Source: an uncultured Bacteroides sp.
GTDB taxonomy: Bacteria; Bacteroidota; Bacteroidia; Bacteroidales; Bacteroidaceae
NCBI RefSeq assembly: GCF_963666545.1
Contig: NZ_OY762899.1
Coordinates: 3,100,001-3,164,000, forward strand
Direction: 5' to 3'
Length of the DNA: 64,000 nucleotides
Positions 26,364 through 34,122 of this stretch are shown here, piece after piece. Both the position numbers and the translations under genes were made by a program. A model generated the notes under the pieces. The model ran no database searches. It saw nothing but the letters and a program-made list of their open reading frames with translations, and was not told where the DNA came from. How positions within the stretch are numbered: position 1 is the first letter of the stretch; every line of letters begins with the position of its first letter.

Positions 26364-27562
26364 ATGGACAAGATTATTTATAACTTAGTATTTAATAGAA
26401 AACGAAGCCTTAACGAGAGAGGAATGGCTGTAGTACAAGTAGAAGCTTATCTAAATAAAAGGAGAAAATACTTCTCAACTAAAATCTATCTTACGCCAAT
26501 GCAATGGGATAATAAAAAACAAATAATAAAGAATCATCCTAATGCAGAAGCATTAAACAGGATGCTCTATGAATGTGTTGCTCTAATTGAAAAGGAAGAG
26601 TTGAGCTTATGGCAACAAGGCAAACTGATAACATTGGATGCATTAAAAGAAGCACTTTTACCACACAAGGAGGATCTTTCTTTTCTTCCGTTCTTAAAGA
26701 GCGAAATAGCAAACTCATCTCTCAATGAAAGCACTAAGAAAAACCACCTATCTACTTACCGACTATTAAGCCAGTATAAAAAAAAATATTTTTCTCTGAT
26801 TTAACGTTTGAATTTGTATCTTTATTTGAATTACATCTTCGCTCAAAAGGCTATCATATAAATACTATCGCAAAACACATGAAACATTTGAAACGTTATG
26901 TGAATGTAGCTATAAACAAAGACTACATGGATATCCAGAAGTATGCATTCAGGAAATATAAGATAAAAACAATAGAAAATTCTCATACCCATCTAGCACC
27001 AGACGAACTAAAACGATTAGAAAAGCTCCAATTAATAGGAAATGACATGAAGTTACAAACAACATTAGATGCCTTCCTCTTTTGTTGCTATGCGGGATTA
27101 CGATACTCTGATTTTGTAAGTTTAAAACCTGAGAACTTTATTGTTTTAAACAAAGAAATATGGCTAATGTATAAATCTATAAAAACTAAAACGGAAGTGC
27201 GTTTACCTCTTTATTTACTTTTTGACAGTAAAGGCATCTCTATTTTAGAAAAATATATGGATAACTTATCTGCATTTTTTAAGCTCCGTGACAATTCTAA
27301 TACCAATAAAGAACTTATAAAAATATCAAAGTTATCAGGAATTTCAAAACACATATCTTTTCATACTGCCCGTCATACAAATGCTACCCTATTAATATAT
27401 AATGGAGTAAATATTACCACTGTGCAGAAATTATTAGGCCATAAAAGCATTAAAACGACACAAGTTTATACCGATATAATGGACATGACTATTATTCGCG
27501 ATTTGGAAAAATGCACTGAAAATATTTCTAATAGAAGGATTTCTGCTGATAATGTTTGCTAA
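26364..27562 (+). pseudogene. Tyrosine recombinase (invertase-type), interrupted by a frameshift
   Basis: Two overlapping-frame pieces make one integrase of about 399 residues. The N-terminal piece (26364-26804) has the Bacteroidetes Arm-DNA-binding-like start VFNRKRSLNERGMAVVQVEAYL and the core-binding region. The C-terminal piece (ATG-bearing from 26879) has the catalytic set: Arg in CYAGLRYSD, HTARH, LLGHKSIKTTQVYTD with the Tyr nucleophile. The break is at nine A residues (26778-26786); a -1 shift there continues in frame with no stop, so one A seems lost or slippage rescues it. It sits between the two inverted repeats and is the obvious candidate to invert them. Confidence 0.85.
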
Positions 27563-27700
27563 TTCTAATTATCGCATGTGAATACTGCTGACCTTTAGAT
27601 AGCTTGAATTAATAGATGTAAAGGTTGGCACTATTCTATCTTTAAAAGAAAGCAGACTCTAGTCTTAAATAGAAAGCGTCAATAGTTTCTTACTAAGCAT
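27563..27700 (+). other. Silent flank of susC2
   Basis: No promoter or start codon for susC2 is found here. The susC2 frame is open back to 27669 only, with an in-frame TAA at 27666-27668, and the upstream codons do not resemble a signal peptide. After inversion this sequence would abut susC1 instead, leaving susC1 without a start. Confidence 0.6.
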
Positions 27701-27751
27701 AAGTTCTGCAAAGACTTTGCAGATTTCGTATATTGGTATGCAATCACAAGA
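27701..27751 (+). repeat. Inverted repeat copy 2, at the 5' end of susC2
   Basis: Identical over 51 bp to the susC1 copy at 25204-25254 on the opposite strand. The internal palindrome TCTGCAAAGACTTTGCAGA is at 27705-27723. The reading frame across the repeat is the same as in susC1 (AGT TCT GCA AAG ...). Confidence 0.9.
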
Positions 27752-30644
27752 AGTAGCTATCAAACCGACTTTGAAAGTAGTTTTAAAAGCTGATGCCGAG
27801 TTGTTGGACGAAGTTGTAGTTGTGGCCTATGGTACAGCAAAGAAAGGATCGCTAACGGGGGCTGTTGCTTCTATAAAAGCTGATGACATGGCCAAAGTAC
27901 CTGGGACCTCATTTGAAAAAGCTCTTCAAGGATTGTCACCTGGTTTGCAGATTTCTAGTACTTCTGGACAACCAGGTTCTGCTACTCAAGTACGTGTTCG
28001 TGGTATTGGTTCTATGTCTGCTTCAAGTAGCCCTTTGTATGTTATTGATGGAGTTGCTATAGAGTCAAAGAACTTAAGTAAGGTAGCTAATGAAGATTCT
28101 TATGGAACCTCAGCTAATCCTTTATCAAGCTTAAATCCCAATGATATTGAATCTATAACAGTCTTAAAGGACGCATCTGCAGCATCATTGTATGGCTCTC
28201 GTGCGGCCAATGGAGTTATTCTTATTACGACTAAACAAGGTTCAAGGGGTGAAGCTAAGGTCTCTTTTAAAGCTCAGACTTCATTTTCTCAGTTGCCTTC
28301 AAACGGTTATGATTTGATGAGTGCATCAGAACATTATGGCTTGTATTATGGAGGGTTTTATTCCCAGAATATTGCGAAAAATATGACTCCGGCTGCTGCT
28401 GCTACTGCTGCTAATATATCGACACAGGCTGTTTATGGTCGCAATCCTTACAATGTTGCAAGTCCCCTTGATTCTAACGGTAATTTAGTTAGTGGCGCTA
28501 AGTTAAAGATTGATACCGATTGGATGGATGAGATTTTTAGAAAAGGTAAATCTCAAGAATATGATTTAGGTATTAATGGGGGAAATGAAAAAACTAAATA
28601 CTTCCTTTCTTTAGGATATTTAACTCAAGATGGTATTGTTATCGGATCAGACTTTGAACGATATTCTGGGCGTGCTAATGTTTCAGGTCAGATTAAACCT
28701 TGGTTCTCAGCGGGTATTAATTCTACATTCTCTTTATCTAAGCAAGATACTCCAGTTGGAGGAGGAGGTGGAGCTAGCCCTTTGACTAATGCTATGTATG
28801 TGCCTAATGCTGTTCCGGTTTATAATTTAGATGAAAAATTTGAAAAGCAATACGATGCAAATGGAAATGTGATTTATAATTATAAAAATCCGGTCTACAA
28901 TGATATGAATGCAGTTGCATTTGCTGAGTCGGATATCTATAATACGAAAACCTACCGTGCTTTAGTCAATCCATATGTAGAGTTTGACATTAAAGGTGTA
29001 AAATGGAAAAATAGTCTTTCTTATGATTATATTAACTTAGATGAGACTCAATGGTATAATGCAAAACATGGTAATGGCGCAGCTGCAAAGGGTCGTTTGT
29101 ACAAATATGCTATTTGGAACTTAACGGCGTCGTTTACTAGTACATTAAATTATGATTTTACTTTGTTTAAGGATCATAATTTTAGTGTGTTAGCAGGTTA
29201 TGAAGCAACTAAAAACCAATATAAAAGAACTTATGCGCAGGGTACAAACTTTCCAGATGGAGGCCTTATTGAACTTAATGTAGCCGCAACTCCCCAAGAA
29301 GTTGGTTCTGTAACTGACAATGAGCGTATGGTATCTTATTTTGGTCGTTTAAATTATGATTATCTTAATAAGTATTTTGCTTCAATTAGTATTCGTACTG
29401 ATGGGTCATCTCGTTTTGCTCCAAATCACCAATATGGAACTTTCTGGAGTGCCGGCTTGAACTGGAGAGTAAGTGAGGAAAATTTCTTAAAAGATCTGAA
29501 ATGGATTGATGACTTGAAATTGCGTGCAAGCTATGGTACTTCAGGGAATAAATCATCAGATTATTTATATGGATATCAGGGCTTATATGCTAGCGGGAAT
29601 AACTATAATGGTAAGGTTGGTATTACTCATAGCCAATTACCTAATGAGAATTTGACATGGGAGAAAGCCAAAAACTTTAATATAGGTTTGGACTTTTCTT
29701 TGTTTAATCGCTTGTCTGGTTCTGTAGAGTATTATGTGAAGAAATCAAGTGCTTTATTGCTAGATAAGCCTTTGGCGCCTTCTACAGGTCTTGAATCCGT
29801 TCTCTCAAATTTGGGAGGAATGAAGAATTCCGGAATTGAGTTTGACTTGCATTCTGCTAATATTAGAACTAAAAAATTCACTTGGAATACAGATTTTAAT
29901 ATTGCATACAATAATAATGAAATAACATCTTATCCTCAGGAACAAGAAGTGGTTGGAACAAAGATAAGAATGGAAGGATATAGCCTTTATGAATTTTATA
30001 TGCAAGAGTGGGCTGGTGTTGATAAAACAACAGGTGCGCCACTTTGGTATAAAGACGCAATTGATGCTGATGGTAATCCTACAAGAGAAAAAACTTCCAC
30101 TTATTCAAAGGCAGGTAAGTATAAATTGGGTTCAGCTTTGCCAAATGTTTTTGGGGGTATTAATAATACTTTTAATTATAAAGGCATTGATCTTTCGTTC
30201 TTGTTCACTTATAGCTTTGGTGGTAAAGTATACGATGGATATGAAGCTTCTTTGTTGAACGACGGTAATAAGGCCGGCTTTCAGGCTATTAAAGAACAAG
30301 CAGATCATTGGACTCCTACTAATGTGAATGCAAAGAATCCTATTTTTGTGCCAAACAGCACTTCAAACTCAAATGAGATATCTAGTCGTTATTTACATGA
30401 CGCTGATTTTATAAAGATGAAGAGTATCAATTTAGGTTATACATTGCCAAAGAGTTGGACTCAAAAAATGCTGATAGAAAACCTTCGTGTTTTTGCGAGT
30501 GTTGAGAACGTTTTCGTTTGGAATCTGGATCGTGATTTTAAAGGATATGATGTTGAACTAGGTGGTGTTACAGGTTTGCTTGACGGTCAAGGAACTATTC
30601 CATTACCTAAAACGCTTTTGTTTGGTATAAATATTAGTTTTTAA
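27717..30644 (+). CDS. SusC/RagA family TonB-dependent receptor, silent cassette lacking its 5' end (right pair)
   Basis: The frame contains 975 codons beginning with a TTG that aligns with Leu73 of SusC1, so the signal peptide and most of the first domain are missing. What remains is complete: LDEVVVVAYGTAKKGS plug start, SPLYVIDGVAIES, SITVLKDASAASLYGSRAANGVILITTK, and the barrel ending FGINISF. Joined to the first 72 residues of SusC1 by inversion, it would give about 1047 residues. Outside the repeat the protein differs strongly from SusC1, so ligand preference probably differs. In this orientation it should not be exported; an internal ATG at 27738 would not restore a signal peptide. Confidence 0.9.
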   Translation: MQISYIGMQSQEVAIKPTLKVVLKADAELLDEVVVVAYGTAKKGSLTGAVASIKADDMAKVPGTSFEKALQGLSPGLQISSTSGQPGSATQVRVRGIGSMSASSSPLYVIDGVAIESKNLSKVANEDSYGTSANPLSSLNPNDIESITVLKDASAASLYGSRAANGVILITTKQGSRGEAKVSFKAQTSFSQLPSNGYDLMSASEHYGLYYGGFYSQNIAKNMTPAAAATAANISTQAVYGRNPYNVASPLDSNGNLVSGAKLKIDTDWMDEIFRKGKSQEYDLGINGGNEKTKYFLSLGYLTQDGIVIGSDFERYSGRANVSGQIKPWFSAGINSTFSLSKQDTPVGGGGGASPLTNAMYVPNAVPVYNLDEKFEKQYDANGNVIYNYKNPVYNDMNAVAFAESDIYNTKTYRALVNPYVEFDIKGVKWKNSLSYDYINLDETQWYNAKHGNGAAAKGRLYKYAIWNLTASFTSTLNYDFTLFKDHNFSVLAGYEATKNQYKRTYAQGTNFPDGGLIELNVAATPQEVGSVTDNERMVSYFGRLNYDYLNKYFASISIRTDGSSRFAPNHQYGTFWSAGLNWRVSEENFLKDLKWIDDLKLRASYGTSGNKSSDYLYGYQGLYASGNNYNGKVGITHSQLPNENLTWEKAKNFNIGLDFSLFNRLSGSVEYYVKKSSALLLDKPLAPSTGLESVLSNLGGMKNSGIEFDLHSANIRTKKFTWNTDFNIAYNNNEITSYPQEQEVVGTKIRMEGYSLYEFYMQEWAGVDKTTGAPLWYKDAIDADGNPTREKTSTYSKAGKYKLGSALPNVFGGINNTFNYKGIDLSFLFTYSFGGKVYDGYEASLLNDGNKAGFQAIKEQADHWTPTNVNAKNPIFVPNSTSNSNEISSRYLHDADFIKMKSINLGYTLPKSWTQKMLIENLRVFASVENVFVWNLDRDFKGYDVELGGVTGLLDGQGTIPLPKTLLFGINISF

Positions 30645-30662
30645 TTCTTTAATTCTTTTGTT

Positions 30663-32129
30663 ATGAATAAAATAAGAAACTCTATACTATCCCTGGCTAT
30701 TGCTTTAACATGTGCTAGTTGTGGGGATGGATTTTTAGGAACATCTCCTTCTGACAAATTTGCGGATTCAAATGTATTTACTACTATAGAAGCTGCCCAA
30801 TTGGTTCTAACAGGAACTTATGATTGGTTCACAAATGGTTGGCTTGCTAATAATACAAACCAGTATATATTCTTTTATCCAGATATAGCAGGTGATGATG
30901 CATTAGTAAATCCTGTTAATAACTATAATAGATTTGTTGCTCCATATCAATATAATGTAATTGCAAGTAATACTTATGTTCGTGATCCATGGAAGAACTG
31001 CTATAGTTTGATTGATAATGCAAATGCGATTCTTGATAATATTAATTCTTTAGCGGAATCAAGTGAACGTAATCGTGTTGAAGGTGAAGCTTTGGCTCTA
31101 AGAACATACGCTTACCATTTTTTAGTTCGTGCTTATGCAAAACCTGTTAATAAATATCCTGATTCAGCTGGAGTTATTTTGCGCCTATCTTCTTCTACTA
31201 AAGATCTTCCTCGTGCAACCGTTAAAGAGGTGTACGATCAGATGGTAAAAGATATGGAGAGATCGTGCATATTATTAACGGATAACTCTTCTTCTTCCAA
31301 AGCTTATATTGGGGAAAATGCTGCTCATGGAATTTTGGCTAGATTGTATTTAGATTTAGGCGATGAAACGAATGGCATCTTGCATGCTAAAGCAGCACTT
31401 AAAGGAATAACTCTTATGGATAAGAGTATTTATGAATCTAAATTTTGTGAAGTAAATAGTGAAACCTTGTGGGCTTTTGAATGTACAACTGATGATAATC
31501 AATTCTATCTTTCTTTGCCTTCTTTCTGGTATTATTGCGATGATGATGAGTCTAACGTACTTGATGGATATAGTTCATTACGTGTTTCAAAAAATTTGAT
31601 TGATCTAATGGATAATAATGATGTTCGTAAAGGCCAATTTCCAAAGTATTCATCTACAGGGGAATATATTAAATTTCCTGCGGCAAAAGGAGGTTATTTA
31701 ACTACTAAAATACATAGTCGCAATAATGAAATGGGACAAGGTTCCTTTAATGTACTTCGTGGCTCTGAAATGTATCTGATTATAGCTGAATTAGCTGCGG
31801 ATAAAGCTCATTATGATGTTGCAAAGGATGCTTTAGATGCTGTACGTGTTGCTCGTGGTTTATCTAAGTATACAGGTTCTAACGATCAGCTTGTTACAGA
31901 AGTACAAAATGAAAGAAGAAGAGAACTATTTGCAGAAGGACATCGTCAATTTGACCTTAAAAGACGAAATCTTCCTTTAGTTCGGAAAGGAGTTCAGGGT
32001 CATGATTTATGGGATTCTGCTGTTGATTTGCCTGCAGGATCAGATAAGTTTGAATTACCTATACCTCAAGACGAAATTGATGCTAATGGTGCTTTAACTA
32101 AGAACGATCAAAATCCGGCTTATAAATAA
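30663..32129 (+). CDS. SusD/RagB family nutrient-binding lipoprotein (right pair)
   Basis: The partner of SusC2, 488 residues. The lipobox TCASC at about 17-21 predicts a lipoprotein, followed by GDGFLGTSPSDKFADSNVF. The SusD core includes EGEALALRTYAYHFLVRAYAKP, ATVKEVYDQMVKDME and NAAHGILARLYLDLGDE; the C terminus has VQNERRRELFAEGHRQFDLKRR and LPIPQDEID. It starts 19 bases after susC2 and has no visible promoter of its own, so its expression should follow that of susC2, that is, only after inversion. A long perfect terminator follows. Confidence 0.95.
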   Translation: MNKIRNSILSLAIALTCASCGDGFLGTSPSDKFADSNVFTTIEAAQLVLTGTYDWFTNGWLANNTNQYIFFYPDIAGDDALVNPVNNYNRFVAPYQYNVIASNTYVRDPWKNCYSLIDNANAILDNINSLAESSERNRVEGEALALRTYAYHFLVRAYAKPVNKYPDSAGVILRLSSSTKDLPRATVKEVYDQMVKDMERSCILLTDNSSSSKAYIGENAAHGILARLYLDLGDETNGILHAKAALKGITLMDKSIYESKFCEVNSETLWAFECTTDDNQFYLSLPSFWYYCDDDESNVLDGYSSLRVSKNLIDLMDNNDVRKGQFPKYSSTGEYIKFPAAKGGYLTTKIHSRNNEMGQGSFNVLRGSEMYLIIAELAADKAHYDVAKDALDAVRVARGLSKYTGSNDQLVTEVQNERRRELFAEGHRQFDLKRRNLPLVRKGVQGHDLWDSAVDLPAGSDKFELPIPQDEIDANGALTKNDQNPAYK

Positions 32130-32205
32130 TCGAGGAATGTTTGTAAATTGGCTAATCCCAAAACAAGCATTATCTGTTTTAAAATAGGAATAGGACAAAA
32201 TCCAT

Positions 32206-32255
32206 AAAAAATGTAGGCATTAGAAAGGCTTTTCTTTCTAATGCCTACATTTTTT
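32206..32255 (+). terminator. Strong terminator after susD2
   Basis: Perfect 22-bp stem (32206-32227 with 32234-32255) and a 6-base loop, with A and T runs at the two ends. It closes the susC2-susD2 unit. Confidence 0.9.
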
Positions 32256-32507
32256 ATTGGCATTCTGCTCTATTGCTTAGGTTGCTTAAAATCTCTCCCT
32301 CTCCTATGATAAACTTGAGAAACGATGTACATTCTATAAATCCCTTTTCAGGAGTCTTGTAGAGCTAAATCCTGTTATCTTTACACCTTCGTTTAGTCCT
32401 ACTGCAAATTCATAGATCATATTTCTTTTTTCTCTCACCACGCATGTCTAAAATGCATCCCTTATCCCTAAATTTCTCTCAGAATGGGAATAATGAAAAC
32501 AAATAAC
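32256..32507. other. Spacer before hflX
   Basis: About 250 bases with no gene or repeat that could be recognised. The hflX -7 element follows at 32508. Confidence 0.4.
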
Positions 32508-32515
32508 TATATTTG
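32508..32515 (+). promoter_or_regulatory. -7 element of hflX
   Basis: TATATTTG, 23 bases before the hflX ATG. No clear -33 partner. Confidence 0.5.
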
Positions 32516-32538
32516 CCTTTCTAATTAGAATAGTAAGC

Positions 32539-33786
32539 ATGAAAGAATTTGTAATATCCGAAGCAGAGAGTGAGACAGCCATACTTGTGGCACTTATCAC
32601 ACAGGCGCAGGATGAGAGGAAAACGAATGAATACCTTGATGAACTGGCCTTTCTGGCTGAGACAGCCGGAGCGGAAATAGTGAAGACGTTTACCCAACGA
32701 CTGGATATGGCGCACTCGGTGACGTATGTGGGCAAGGGTAAGCTGCAGGAGATTAAGGAGTACGTGACGGAGCATGAAATTGGAATGGTTATTTTTGATG
32801 ATGAACTTTCGGCTAAGCAGTTGCGTAATATTGAAGCTGAATTGCAGGTAAAGATACTGGATCGTACTTCATTGATACTTGATATATTTGCTATGCGTGC
32901 GCAAACGGCAAATGCCAAAACGCAGGTGGAATTGGCGCAATATAAATATATGTTGCCTCGCTTAACTCGTTTGTGGACGCACTTGGAACGCCAAGGTGGC
33001 GGATCGGGTGGTTCCGGCGGTGGCATGGGTGGCTCTGTGGGGCTTCGTGGTCCGGGTGAAACGCAGCTCGAAATGGATAAGCGTATCATCCTAAATCGTA
33101 TGTCACTACTAAAGGCTCAGTTGGCCGACATTGATAAGCAGAAGGCTACGCAGCGAAAGAATCGTGGCAAAATGATTCGTGTGGCTCTTGTGGGATACAC
33201 CAATGTAGGGAAATCTACTTTGATGAATCTGCTGGCAAAGAGTGAGGTGTTTGCTGAGAATAAGCTTTTTGCTACGCTCGATACTACGGTGAGAAAGGTG
33301 ATCATTGAGAATCTGCCTTTCCTGCTTTCGGATACTGTAGGGTTTATCCGTAAACTTCCTACTGACCTTGTGGAGTCGTTTAAGTCGACGCTGGACGAGG
33401 TGCGTGAGGCGGATTTGTTGCTGCATGTGGTGGATATCTCTCATCCCGGTTTTGAGGAACAGATAGAGGTGGTGAATAAGACTTTGGCTGACATTGACGG
33501 CGGAGGAAAACCTTGCATCCTTATATTTAATAAGATAGACGCATATACTTACGTGGAGAAAGCTCCCGATGACCTTACGCCCCGAACAAAAGAAAACTTA
33601 ACACTCGAAGAACTGATGAAAACGTGGATGGCAAAGATGGAGGACAGTTGTTTGTTTATCTCCGCCCGTGAGAAGATCAATCTAGAGGAACTAAAGAATG
33701 TCGTTTATGAAAGAGTGAAGGCTCTGCATGTGCAACGTTTTCCTTATAATGATTTTCTTTATCAGACTTACGACGACGAAGAATAA
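32539..33786 (+). CDS. hflX: GTPase HflX
   Basis: A ribosome-splitting GTPase that rescues stalled 70S and 50S particles under stress. Layout in its 415 residues: N-terminal nucleotide-binding domain (about 1-150, with YVGKGKLQEI), the Gly-rich linker (153-166) followed by GPGETQLEMDKR, a helical hairpin, then the G domain. G motifs are Walker A GYTNVGKS (219-226), DTTVRK, DTVGFIRKLP and NKID. It has its own -7 element 23 bases upstream. The C-terminal domain is short, as in other Bacteroidetes HflX. It stands alone downstream of the sus locus. Confidence 0.96.
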   Translation: MKEFVISEAESETAILVALITQAQDERKTNEYLDELAFLAETAGAEIVKTFTQRLDMAHSVTYVGKGKLQEIKEYVTEHEIGMVIFDDELSAKQLRNIEAELQVKILDRTSLILDIFAMRAQTANAKTQVELAQYKYMLPRLTRLWTHLERQGGGSGGSGGGMGGSVGLRGPGETQLEMDKRIILNRMSLLKAQLADIDKQKATQRKNRGKMIRVALVGYTNVGKSTLMNLLAKSEVFAENKLFATLDTTVRKVIIENLPFLLSDTVGFIRKLPTDLVESFKSTLDEVREADLLLHVVDISHPGFEEQIEVVNKTLADIDGGGKPCILIFNKIDAYTYVEKAPDDLTPRTKENLTLEELMKTWMAKMEDSCLFISAREKINLEELKNVVYERVKALHVQRFPYNDFLYQTYDDEE

Positions 33787-33843
33787 CTCGTTAAAATAAT
33801 AATTTGTAGCTAGCAGGCGTACTGCGACTGTTATGCTTTTGAT

Positions 33844-33889
33844 GAAACCAATCAATTTGAAATCAATCGATTTGAAATTTGTTGGTTTC
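33844..33889. repeat. 21-bp imperfect inverted repeat overlapping a promoter
   Basis: Arms 33844-33864 and 33869-33889 match at 18 of 21 positions around AATC. The right arm overlaps the -33 TTTG of the promoter at 33878-33909, so a repressor operator is possible. Confidence 0.6.
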
Positions 33890-33909
33890 ATTCTTTGTAT
33901 ATATCTTTG
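33878..33909 (+). promoter_or_regulatory. Promoter upstream of the remnant and the DUF4954 gene
   Basis: TTTG (33878-33881), 20 bases, TATCTTTG (33902-33909). Downstream lie the ATPase remnant and then the DUF4954 gene. Confidence 0.65.
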
Positions 33910-33968
33910 TTCTAAAACGGATAGAATCGATGAAACACAGTTATTGAATCGTAACTTCAATAGTCTAA

Positions 33969-34112
33969 TACAATAATTATTTTTCCTCGCCTAATATCAA
34001 GAAGCTACGTAAAGCGACGCTTGAAAAGGATTTAATAGACATACAGCCGGGGGAGGTGACGGAAATTCAAGATCCTGCTTTTGAATATTGGCTGAAGAAT
34101 CATTATAGATAA
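33969..34112 (+). pseudogene. Remnant of an ATPase C-terminal (winged-helix) end
   Basis: A 47-codon open stretch without a start codon ends in TAA at 34110. It reads KKLRKATLEKDLIDI, then a segment ending EIQDPAFEYWLKNHYR. This resembles the last part of the AAA-type archaeal/bacterial ATPases whose winged helix ends in a (D)PxFxxWL pattern. It is probably a decayed gene fragment. The match is by eye from a short stretch, so the identity is tentative. Confidence 0.4.
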
Positions 34113-34122
34113 AGAGAATAGA

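Larger units (their letters stand above)
25255..27700. mobile_element. Predicted 2.4-kb invertible segment
   Basis: Bounded by the two 51-bp inverted repeats. It carries the first 67 codons of susC1 (signal peptide included), the susC1 promoter, four 14-bp repeats, and the frameshifted tyrosine recombinase. Inversion would join promoter and signal peptide to susC2 in the same reading frame and leave susC1 without a start. Inferred from the sequence; only one orientation is seen here. Confidence 0.8.

Noticed and set aside
26364-27562. Recombinase as part of an integrated element or conjugative transposon
   Set aside because: No relaxase, excisionase, transfer or phage gene is near, and no attachment-site duplication in direct orientation was seen; a local inversion role fits better.
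27717-27737. TTG as a true start codon for susC2
   Set aside because: A protein from here would have no signal peptide although SusC must be exported; alignment with susC1 shows the TTG is simply Leu73 in the shared repeat.
20895-32129. Two sus pairs explained as an assembly duplication
   Set aside because: Outside the 51-62-bp repeat the two SusC and the two SusD proteins differ strongly, so they are distinct genes and not a copy error.
33012-33042. Gly-rich low-complexity stretch in HflX as an unusual insertion
   Set aside because: A Gly-rich linker at this place, ahead of the GPGETQLE motif, is normal in the family.
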